Source: Mucilaginibacter sp.
Lineage (GTDB): Bacteria; Bacteroidota; Bacteroidia; Sphingobacteriales; Sphingobacteriaceae
NCBI RefSeq assembly: GCF_025359345.1
Contig: NZ_JANYGQ010000017.1
Location: forward strand, 124,001-188,000
Direction: 5' to 3'
Length of the DNA stretch: 64,000 nt
Shown here: one piece after another, positions 57,376 through 64,000 of the stretch
Numbering within the stretch: the first letter of the stretch is position 1
How the letters are laid out: each line of letters begins with the position of its first letter
Notes under the pieces: model-generated
What the model was told of the DNA's origin: nothing
The model's input: only the letters and a program-made list of their open reading frames with translations
Databases searched by the model: none
Position numbers and translations under genes: made by a program

Positions 57376-58212
57376 CTAATTTGAAATGAAGTATAGGTAA
57401 GTATATACAATAGGGGCTGCTAAAAGCAACCCGTCGAACCTGTCTAACAAGCCGCCGTGACCGGGCAAAATACCGCCGGAGTCCTTGACATTAATGCTCC
57501 GTTTAAGCATTGATTCCACCAAATCGCCCGTAGTACCTACAATGGATATAATCAATGCCATAATAATCCAGTGCTGCATGGCAAGCCCGGTATGGTAGTG
57601 GCCGAATATGCGCGCAGCTGCTACGCTTATGAAAGCTCCCCCGATAAAGCCTTCCCATGTTTTTTTAGGCGAATGGCGTTCAAAAAGCTTGGTCCGCCCA
57701 ATGGCCCGTCCAACAAGGTAAGCCCCGGTATCGTTACTCCAAAGCATTATTAAAAAGCCCAGCGGCATGTACAGGTTAAAACCACCGGTCGCGTAAGCCA
57801 GCCCATGAAAAAATGTAAACGGCACAATGGTAAATATCAGCCCCAAATAGGTGTAAGCAATATTAGTAAACGGTGCTTCTGACTTTTTAAAAAGCTCGGA
57901 CACAAATATGGCAGCCGAGGCGATTGGTAGTAAAAAGAGTAGCTTATGCCCTATATTCATTCCCGCAAAAACGGGCATGGAAAACACACCTGAGTAGCAA
58001 ATCACAGCAAATGCGGCAAATAACAGTGCGCCGGTTACAATCCCAACAATGGCATTTGGGCCGGCGGTGTTTTGTTTTATCAGCCCGTAAAACTCAAACA
58101 AGCAAAAGCAGCTTATCAGCAGGTAAAAACCCGCAAAAACTAAAGGGCCCAGCATTACTGAGGCCAGCATAACTATAACAAATAAAACTCCGGTAATTGC
58201 GCGTGTTTTCAT
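57376..58212 (-). CDS. cdsA: Phosphatidate cytidylyltransferase
   Basis: 278 residues with about seven membrane helices. The CDP-diglyceride synthase signature is present: SNDTGAYLVGRAIGRTKLFE RHSPKKTWEGFIGG and the end motif DSGGILPGHGGLLDRFDGLL. It makes CDP-diacylglycerol, the precursor of all phospholipids. It overlaps the DUF2007 gene upstream by 4 bp and is followed by psd, so the step order CDP-diacylglycerol to phosphatidylserine to phosphatidylethanolamine is partly encoded here. Confidence 0.95.
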   Translation of the reverse strand: MKTRAITGVLFVIVMLASVMLGPLVFAGFYLLISCFCLFEFYGLIKQNTAGPNAIVGIVTGALLFAAFAVICYSGVFSMPVFAGMNIGHKLLFLLPIASAAIFVSELFKKSEAPFTNIAYTYLGLIFTIVPFTFFHGLAYATGGFNLYMPLGFLIMLWSNDTGAYLVGRAIGRTKLFERHSPKKTWEGFIGGAFISVAAARIFGHYHTGLAMQHWIIMALIISIVGTTGDLVESMLKRSINVKDSGGILPGHGGLLDRFDGLLLAAPIVYTYLYFISN

Positions 58213-58421
58213 TGGGTAATTTGATTCAGGATGATCACTTCAATGGCGTTGCTAAAATCGTCCTGGTGCACGTAAACTTCAATATCGCCAAACGAGCGGT
58301 GGCTCGAGTCCTGTTTGTTTAATAATACGGTTTCTATATTTTGCCCTGCAAGGGCCTGCTTTACCATTTCCGACTGGTAAAAGTTTGAAGAAGCATAAAT
58401 TTTAATCCAGTTCTTCTCCAT
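58209..58421 (-). CDS. DUF2007-domain small protein
   Basis: 70 residues: WIKIYASSNFYQSEMVKQAL, ENIETVLLNKQDSSHRSFGD, EVYVHQDDFSNAIEVIIL. This is the DUF2007 (putative signal-transducing) fold, ferredoxin-like. It lies between the CPBP gene (20-bp overlap) and cdsA (4-bp overlap), a conserved position in Bacteroidota. The function is unknown. Confidence 0.88.
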   Translation of the reverse strand: MEKNWIKIYASSNFYQSEMVKQALAGQNIETVLLNKQDSSHRSFGDIEVYVHQDDFSNAIEVIILNQITQ

Positions 58422-59358
58422 TACTCAAAAGCGGTTGTTGTTTTCGTGAGTCGGTGACTTTTTTGTAAATGATAAGCAGCGTGGCCGTAACCGCAAGGCT
58501 TATCACATAGGCAATGTTGTTAAATACATGCTGATTGTTTACATCGCCGGTAAAAACTTTTTGCTGAAACAGGTAAGTGACAATCACAATAGTGGCGTTG
58601 TTAATAAAATGTGCCCAAACACCCGTCCAGATACTGCCGCTCCAGGCCACAAAATAACCAAAGAACAGTCCCAGCAGCAGTCTTGGCAAAAAGCCAAAAA
58701 ACTCCATATGGAATGCACTGAAAAGTACCGCGGTTATCCAGATAGCCACATGTATATTCTTCGTCCACTTATAAAATATAGTTTGCAACACCCCGCGAAA
58801 CATAAACTCCTCGGCAATGGCCGTAAACAAGCCAATGAACAAAACGTTCGATATCATGTCCCAAAGACCGTTCATCTTTAGCATGCCTTCCATCAGCTTT
58901 TCGGTTTGCGCCTCACTTTCTTTCATCCACTTTAACCAGGGTGGCAGCACCATTTTTTGGTTAAGATTTGATAAAAACTCAATTAATGGCATCGACAGGA
59001 ACATAACTGCCAACACAATCAGCAGCAAAGTCCACGGAAAACGGAATGTTGGTTTAATATAATCTGGAACGTCGCGAACAATTACCCATGCAAAAAACAG
59101 GGGAGATAGCAAAATTGGCAACGTTGTTCCGGCGGTTTGTATTATCCAGATCGAGGCCATAAAATGCGGCACCGTCATGTCAAGGCTGGCCAGGGAAGCA
59201 AGGGTTTTCATACCATATAACCCAATTACTATCCCGCTGCCTATCAGGTTGCCAGCCAAAAAAACAAGTACAAAAATGCCGATAAACGTTAAAAATTGCA
59301 GTCCGGGGTGCATCTGTTTGTCACCCTTTTCTAACTGTTTATATGGAGTATTTATCAT
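58402..59358 (-). CDS. CPBP-family intramembrane metalloprotease
   Basis: 318 residues with about eight membrane helices. CPBP (Abi) motifs: FTAIAEEFMFRGVLQTIFYK (EExxxR), SAFHMEFFGFLPRLLLGLFF (FxxxH) and WAHFINNATIVIV (HxxxN). Members cleave membrane proteins or peptides inside the membrane, or act in abortive-infection and bacteriocin immunity; the substrate is unknown. First gene of the CPBP-DUF2007-cdsA-psd operon. The dus gene is divergent. Confidence 0.92.
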   Translation of the reverse strand: MINTPYKQLEKGDKQMHPGLQFLTFIGIFVLVFLAGNLIGSGIVIGLYGMKTLASLASLDMTVPHFMASIWIIQTAGTTLPILLSPLFFAWVIVRDVPDYIKPTFRFPWTLLLIVLAVMFLSMPLIEFLSNLNQKMVLPPWLKWMKESEAQTEKLMEGMLKMNGLWDMISNVLFIGLFTAIAEEFMFRGVLQTIFYKWTKNIHVAIWITAVLFSAFHMEFFGFLPRLLLGLFFGYFVAWSGSIWTGVWAHFINNATIVIVTYLFQQKVFTGDVNNQHVFNNIAYVISLAVTATLLIIYKKVTDSRKQQPLLSNGEELD

Positions 59359-59373
59359 CCGGGTTAAAATACG

Positions 59374-59381
59374 TATTTTTG
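59374..59381 (+). promoter_or_regulatory. Probable -7 box of dus
   Basis: TATTTTTG fits TAnnTTTG, 14 bases before ATG 59396; a TTTA lies near the -33 position (59351-59354). Confidence 0.55.
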
Positions 59382-59395
59382 CACGAAGATAACTG

Positions 59396-60406
59396 ATGTC
59401 GGTACAAATAGGAAATATTGATTTAGGGGAGTTCCCGCTGCTGCTGGCGCCAATGGAAGATGTGAGCGATCCGCCTTTCCGTTATGTGTGCAAGCAAAAC
59501 GGGGCCGATATGATGTATACCGAATTTATTTCGAGCGAAGGCCTGATACGCGATGCTGCGAAAAGCCGCCAGAAACTCGATATTTTCGAGTACGAGCGCC
59601 CGATAGGCATCCAGATTTTCGGCAGCGATATCGACCATATGCGCGAGGCTACCGAAATAGCTACCCTTGCCAATCCCGATTTAATGGATATTAATTATGG
59701 CTGCCCGGTAAAACAGGTGGCTTGTCGTGGTGCCGGCGCAAGCCTGCTGCAGGATATCGACAAGATGGTAGCCATGACCAAAGCTGTGGTTAACGCAACC
59801 CACCTGCCCGTAACGGTGAAAACCCGTTTGGGCTGGGACGATAACACCAAAAACGTGTACGAAGTAGCCGAACGCCTGCAGGATGTGGGTATAAAAGCCC
59901 TCACGATACATGGCCGTACCCGTGCCCAGATGTACAAAGGCGTTGCAGATTGGCACCTTATCAGCGAGATAAAAAAGAACCCAAGGATACAAATTCCAAT
60001 TTTTGGAAACGGTGATATCGATTCGCCCCAAAAGGCTGCCAACTGGCGCATGGAGTTTGGTGTTGACGGCATGATGATAGGTCGCGCTGCAATTGGCTAC
60101 CCATGGATTTTCCGTGAAATAAAGCACTACTTTAAAACCGGCGAATATCTGGATAAACCCACTATTGCCGAACGTATTGATGCTTGTAGCACCCACCTGC
60201 AAAAATCTATTGAATGGAAGGGCCCGAAAACCGGGATATTTGAAATGCGCCGCCATTACAGCAATTACTTCAAAGGCATTGAGAACTTTAAAGAGTACCG
60301 CATGCGCCTGGTGACCGCCGGAACGCTGGAGGAAGTAATGGAGATTTTAGAGGAAGTGAGCTTAAACCCAAGGTATGCTGAGGAAGCCGCCGGGATGGAA
60401 TCGTAG
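59396..60406 (+). CDS. dusB: tRNA-dihydrouridine synthase
   Basis: 336 residues. FMN-binding TIM barrel with the family blocks LLLAPMEDVSDPPFRYVCKQ, MDINYGCPVKQVACRGAGAS (catalytic Cys likely in the ACRGAG segment), PVTVKTRLGWDD, LTIHGRTRAQMYKG, PIFGNGDIDSPQKA and DGMMIGRAAIGYPWIFREI. It reduces uridine to dihydrouridine in tRNA. The DusB-type form is common in Bacteroidota; the exact position it modifies cannot be told. Confidence 0.92.
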   Translation: MSVQIGNIDLGEFPLLLAPMEDVSDPPFRYVCKQNGADMMYTEFISSEGLIRDAAKSRQKLDIFEYERPIGIQIFGSDIDHMREATEIATLANPDLMDINYGCPVKQVACRGAGASLLQDIDKMVAMTKAVVNATHLPVTVKTRLGWDDNTKNVYEVAERLQDVGIKALTIHGRTRAQMYKGVADWHLISEIKKNPRIQIPIFGNGDIDSPQKAANWRMEFGVDGMMIGRAAIGYPWIFREIKHYFKTGEYLDKPTIAERIDACSTHLQKSIEWKGPKTGIFEMRRHYSNYFKGIENFKEYRMRLVTAGTLEEVMEILEEVSLNPRYAEEAAGMES

Positions 60407-60430
60407 TCTCGTGTCAATCGCAAATTGACG

Positions 60431-60506
60431 GTTAGTATTTAGTCGAAAGTCTTTAGTCCTAAGTCGGAAAAAGACAAAATTTGACTTAAGACTGTTGACT
60501 TAACAA
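60431..60506. repeat. Intergenic inverted repeat, TTTAGTC/AAGTC-word family
   Basis: GTTAGTATTTAGTCGAAAGT and CTTTAGTCCTAAGTC on the left pair imperfectly with TTGACTTAAGACTGTTGACT on the right. The words match those of 12341-12428 and 43225-43312. It follows the dus stop. Confidence 0.75.
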
Positions 60507-60599
60507 CACTCCTAAAATAAATTCATTTAACACTTTCCTGCTGACATACCGTTGTCACTACCGCTTCTTTCCTTTGTTTCAAATCAAAACAACCACAAC

Positions 60600-61127
60600 A
60601 TGAAACAACAGGAATCAACCATCGAAGTAAGCGTATCGCCAATTGTTTATTTAATGAAAAACTATGCCGACTATAACCTGTGGGCAAACGCAACCCTAAT
60701 AAACTGGCTGCGTACCAAGCCGGCCGACATTTTGGAAAAGGAAGTACCCTCCAGTTTTAATTCGATCAAAGCAACCATTGTACATATCTGGAAAACCCAG
60801 CGCTATTGGTTATCGGTAATAAAAAGGAGCGAGCCCGATGGGTTTGATGAATTTACCGGTACGCTGGAAGATGCTTTTAAGGGCCTTGTGGAGCAGTCTG
60901 ATATATTCGCGGATTATATTAAAGGAATGACAGGCGAGGGAATTGAAGAAACCACTTTGGTAGTTAGCCCTTGGTTCCAGTGCGATTTTTGGAATTTTGA
61001 ATACATTATGCAAGTTATGAACCACAGTACGTATCACCGCGGTCAAATTATAACTATCGGGCGCAACCTGGGTTTCACCGATGCACCGATGACCGATTAT
61101 AATTTTTATAATATACATGGGAGGTAG
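60600..61127 (+). CDS. DinB/YfiT-family putative metal-dependent protein
   Basis: ATG 60600 (MKQQESTIEVSVSPIVYLMK) gives 175 residues. The DinB four-helix bundle is visible: LMKNYADYNLWANATLINWL, SSFNSIKATIVHIWKTQRYW (H of the metal site), then IMQVMNHSTYHRGQIITIGR (HxxxHRGQ). Three His form the usual metal site. Relatives include bacillithiol-transferases and damage-inducible proteins; with bshA in this genome a bacillithiol-linked role is possible but unproven. Element B follows its stop by 4 bp. Confidence 0.87.
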   Translation: MKQQESTIEVSVSPIVYLMKNYADYNLWANATLINWLRTKPADILEKEVPSSFNSIKATIVHIWKTQRYWLSVIKRSEPDGFDEFTGTLEDAFKGLVEQSDIFADYIKGMTGEGIEETTLVVSPWFQCDFWNFEYIMQVMNHSTYHRGQIITIGRNLGFTDAPMTDYNFYNIHGR

Positions 61128-61130
61128 CCT

Positions 61131-61298
61131 ATTGTGTTCCTGTTCACAGTGAAACACAAGGAACGGGGTGGAACAGCAAAGGGTCGATAAATTTTAGTAA
61201 AAAGTGCCTTCACGATGGTTTTATGGCAGTTTTATACTTAAAAACTATCACAAAAAATGATAAAAGTGCTGACAAAACAGTGTCAGCACTTTTATCAT
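61131..61298 (+). repeat. Paired 160-base element, copy B
   Basis: ATTGTGTTCCTGTTCACAGT with CACAAGGAAC and GGGGTGGAACAGC at one end, and ATGATAAAAGTGCTGACA / TGTCAGCACTTTTATCAT (61257-61298) at the other. Both ends match element A (30936-31096) in reverse. Its middle also has a TAGTAAAAAGTGCC-type stretch that A shares weakly. Confidence 0.85.
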
Positions 61299-61428
61299 CC
61301 TAAATGCTTAAGGCGTTGCGATTTGACAACTTTTTGAAAGTTGTCAAATCTGATCTTGTTGTCAGGATTTTTATAATTTCCATTTTTACCTGCATTAGCC
61401 TATCTTTAAAACCCAATACAAAACACAG

Positions 61429-61995
61429 ATGTCGGCCGGGTTAAAGAATTTTATTTCGCAATATGTAAAGCTGGATGAGGCTGAGCTGGAGGATATTGCC
61501 GGCAGGTTTAAATCGCGCAAGATTGCCAAAAACGATTTCTTGCTGAGCGAAGGCGCTGTTTGTAAAGACCTTGTTTTTGTGCAGGAGGGTTGCCTGCGCT
61601 TGTATTATGTAGTTGATGATATAGAGGTGTCGGTTTGGTTTGCGTTTAAAAATTCGTCGGCTATTGATATTTACAGCTTCATCAGTGAAAAGCCTTCAGG
61701 GTATTTTTTGCAGGCGATTGAGGATAGCGAGATTTTGTACCTGCCCAAAGCCGAGCTCGACAGGCTTTATCAAACCCACCCCAAAACACAGGAAATGATA
61801 CGCCGATTTTGGGAAGATGCCATATTAACCCTCATCGACCGCTTTACTGCACTGCAACGCGACAGTGCCGAGCAACGCTATTTAGATTTGCTGACCAAGC
61901 CGCCATATATTCAAAAAATCCCCCAGAAATACCTTGCATCTTTTATTGGGGTTACGCCTACCTCGTTGAGCAGGATACGGAAAAATATACGCTGA
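61429..61995 (+). CDS. Crp/Fnr-family regulator
   Basis: 188 residues. A cyclic-nucleotide-type beta-roll (KNDFLLSEGAVCKDLVFVQE GCLRLYYV) spans about 20-120, then a long dimerisation helix (TQEMIRRFWEDAILTLIDRF) and a helix-turn-helix (IPQKYLASFIGVTPTSLSRI RKNIR). The phosphate-binding RxS of CRP proper is absent, so cAMP binding is doubtful. Its target is unknown. The C-terminal end is shorter than in CRP. Confidence 0.88.
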   Translation: MSAGLKNFISQYVKLDEAELEDIAGRFKSRKIAKNDFLLSEGAVCKDLVFVQEGCLRLYYVVDDIEVSVWFAFKNSSAIDIYSFISEKPSGYFLQAIEDSEILYLPKAELDRLYQTHPKTQEMIRRFWEDAILTLIDRFTALQRDSAEQRYLDLLTKPPYIQKIPQKYLASFIGVTPTSLSRIRKNIR

Positions 61996-62126
61996 TTACA
62001 CCGATTGAAGGATGATTGCACCGATTTTGTGGCAATCATTCGTCAGGCGTAGTTGCTTCGTATGATTATTGCAATTTATCCTATCTTTAAAACCAAATTA
62101 TACCCGGCCATAGCTGCCTGCCAATT

Positions 62127-64000
62127 ATGAAATATCGCCACTTTATTATAACTATTGTTTGTTTAACCATGCTTACAGCTTTTAAGCCTGTTGAAAAACG
62201 GGTATTGTCTGATGATTACCCGGCCTATTCCGGGAACGATCTCGGTGTTAAATATTCGCCATTAAAAACGGTTTTTAAAGTTTGGGCGCCGAAAGCCTCC
62301 GAAGTGAAATTGAGATTATATGATGCCGGGGCAGCGGGTGAAGCTATCAACACCATCAGCATGGCAAAAGGTCTTAACGGCACCTGGCGGGCATCAGTCA
62401 GCAAAAACATAAAGAATAAATATTACACTTTCCAGGTGATGCAGGATGGCAAATGGTCGCTGGAGTGCCCGGATATCTACGCAAAAGCGGTGGGTGTAAA
62501 CGGGGCACGCGGCATGGTAGCCGATATGGCTGCAACCAACCCCGCCGGCTGGCAAACAGATAAAAAGCCGGCATTAAAAAACTTCACCGACATAATACTT
62601 TATGAGTTGCATATCCGCGATATATCTGTCGAACCCAATTCAGGCATCAAGCATAAGGGTAAGTTTTTAGGCCTTGCCGAAAGCGGCACCAAAAGCCCCG
62701 ATGGCGAACCCACCGGGCTGGATCACATTAAACAACTTGGTGTTACTCATGTACACCTGCTGCCTTCGTTTGATTATAACTCGGTTGATGAAACCCAGCC
62801 CGACGCCAAGTATAACTGGGGCTACGACCCTTTGAATTATAATGTTCCGGAGGGCAGTTACTCCACTAATCCTTATGATGGAAACGTGCGGATAAAGGAG
62901 TTTAAAAAAATGGTGCAGGCCCTACACAAAAAAGGGTTAAGGGTGATATTGGATGTGGTGTATAACCACACCAGCGATGTCAAAAATTCAAACTTTAACC
63001 AGTTTGCTCCCGGCTATTTTTACCGTAAAAATGCCGACGGCACTTATGCTAACGGGACAAGTTGTGGCAACGAAGTCGCGTCAGAAAAGGCGATGGTGCG
63101 CAAGTTCATCATTGAATCGGTAGTGTATTGGGCAAAAGAATATCACCTGGACGGGTTCCGGTTTGATTTAATGGGCGTGCACGATATCGAAACTATGAAC
63201 CAAATAAGCGCCGCCCTGCACAAAATTGACCCCACTATTTTTATTTATGGCGAAGGCTGGACGGCAGGCAATACGCCATTACCCGAAGCTGACCGGGCCG
63301 TAAAGAAGAATACTGCCAAATTAGATAAAATAGCGGTTTTTAGCGACGATATACGCGATGGCATAAAAGGCGGCTGGAGCAGTATGAAAGACAAGGGCTT
63401 TGTAAGCGGCGCGCTGGATAAGGTGGAAAGCGTAAAATCGGGTATCATAGCATCAACGCCAAATAAACAGGTGAACTATAGCAAAGTAAATTATTCCAAA
63501 GAAGCATGGGCGGCGCAGCCCTTTCAAACGATAACTTATGCATCATGCCATGATGATAACACCTTGTTCGACAGGCTGAAAATATCCAACCCCGGCGCTT
63601 CGGAAGCGGACCTGATTAAGATGGACAAACTTGCTAATGCGATAGTATTAACGTCGCAAGGTGTATCCTTCCTTCATTCGGGCGTCGAAATGCTACGCAC
63701 TAAACAAGGCGTGGCCAATTCCTATAACTCGCCCGATTCCATCAATCAAATAGACTGGAGCCGCAAAGCCAAATACAAGGCAGTTTTTGAATATTATAAG
63801 GGGCTTATCGCATTGCGGAAAAATCACCCGGCATTCAGGATGCCAACAACCAAAATGATACAAGTCAACTTAAAGTTTATTGATACCGGCGATGCAGGGG
63901 TGATAGCTTATCAAATCAGCAACAATGCCAATGGCGATAAATGGAAAAACATACTGGTGGTTTTGAATGGAAACGCCTCGGCCAAAACTGTAAAATTGCC
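62127..64000 (+). CDS. pulA: Type I pullulanase, GH13 (3' end outside window)
   Basis: ATG 62127 starts a frame that runs off the right edge (624 codons visible). A signal peptide (FIITIVCLTMLTAF) is followed by an early CBM48-like domain (VFKVWAPKASEVKLRLYDAG), then the pullulanase signature YNWGYDPLNYNVPEGSYSTN. GH13 motifs: LDVVYNHTS (region I), DGFRFDLMG (nucleophile Asp), EGW (acid Glu) and SCHDDNTLFDRL (region IV). It hydrolyses alpha-1,6 bonds in pullulan, starch or glycogen and is likely periplasmic or surface-bound. The beta-domain C-terminus is beyond the window. Confidence 0.93.
   Translation, partial: MKYRHFIITIVCLTMLTAFKPVEKRVLSDDYPAYSGNDLGVKYSPLKTVFKVWAPKASEVKLRLYDAGAAGEAINTISMAKGLNGTWRASVSKNIKNKYYTFQVMQDGKWSLECPDIYAKAVGVNGARGMVADMAATNPAGWQTDKKPALKNFTDIILYELHIRDISVEPNSGIKHKGKFLGLAESGTKSPDGEPTGLDHIKQLGVTHVHLLPSFDYNSVDETQPDAKYNWGYDPLNYNVPEGSYSTNPYDGNVRIKEFKKMVQALHKKGLRVILDVVYNHTSDVKNSNFNQFAPGYFYRKNADGTYANGTSCGNEVASEKAMVRKFIIESVVYWAKEYHLDGFRFDLMGVHDIETMNQISAALHKIDPTIFIYGEGWTAGNTPLPEADRAVKKNTAKLDKIAVFSDDIRDGIKGGWSSMKDKGFVSGALDKVESVKSGIIASTPNKQVNYSKVNYSKEAWAAQPFQTITYASCHDDNTLFDRLKISNPGASEADLIKMDKLANAIVLTSQGVSFLHSGVEMLRTKQGVANSYNSPDSINQIDWSRKAKYKAVFEYYKGLIALRKNHPAFRMPTTKMIQVNLKFIDTGDAGVIAYQISNNANGDKWKNILVVLNGNASAKTVKL

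Overview
The window looks like chromosomal DNA of a Bacteroidota member of the family Sphingobacteriaceae; a Mucilaginibacter- or Pedobacter-like organism is my best guess. This rests on the gene families and on signals, not on a database search. Promoter-like boxes of the TAnnTTTG type, often with an upstream TTTG, precede several genes. Clear Shine-Dalgarno sites are rare. The Bacteroidota gene cluster mutY / HU / TPR protein / RNase G is present, as are BshA (bacillithiol synthesis), DPP-IV-like and serine-hydrolase exoenzymes, lipoproteins and many intergenic palindromic repeats. No rRNA, tRNA, CRISPR array, transposase or integrase was found.

Layout. 1-8200: end of a PepSY-like gene, an NtrC-type response regulator convergent with a hybrid histidine kinase, a secreted beta-lactamase-fold hydrolase and a DPP-IV-like peptidase. 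8200-18900: a DUF1016 nuclease, then housekeeping genes (ssb, mutY, HU, TPR protein, a 29-residue basic ribosomal-type protein, RNase G, tilS, an OstA/LptA-like protein). 18900-24600: a candidate ADP-ribosyltransferase toxin with a small partner gene, an Fsr-like exporter, a lactonase-like protein, a lipocalin-like lipoprotein and bshA.

24600-34300 is the accessory part of the window. It is rich in repeats and holds a tight AT-rich three-gene operon (HIT-like protein, four-helix membrane protein, and an 828-residue protein joining two PPDK/PEP-synthase-type ATP-binding modules to a MazG-like pyrophosphohydrolase). A candidate structured RNA and two perfect DnaA boxes lie just beyond it. This operon is my best candidate for an undescribed system, most plausibly nucleotide-based defence.

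34300-64000 returns to ordinary chromosome: panD, greA with a terminator-bearing leader, a trpE-trpG-trpC operon preceded by a leader peptide with two adjacent Trp codons and an intrinsic terminator, a small envelope-stress operon (YtxH, holin-like), an AI-2E family transporter, a second NtrC regulator next to a 75-residue histidine-containing protein, methylmalonyl-CoA mutase small subunit, pfkA, an amidohydrolase with a GH3-tail serine hydrolase, the CPBP / DUF2007 / cdsA / psd phospholipid operon, dus, DinB, a Crp-like regulator and the start of a type I pullulanase.

A striking non-genic theme is at least ten long, imperfect intergenic inverted repeats whose arms are themselves built of short near-repeated words, plus several other dispersed repeat families. 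Coordinates for repeats and RNA signals were read by eye and may be off by a few bases at their edges.
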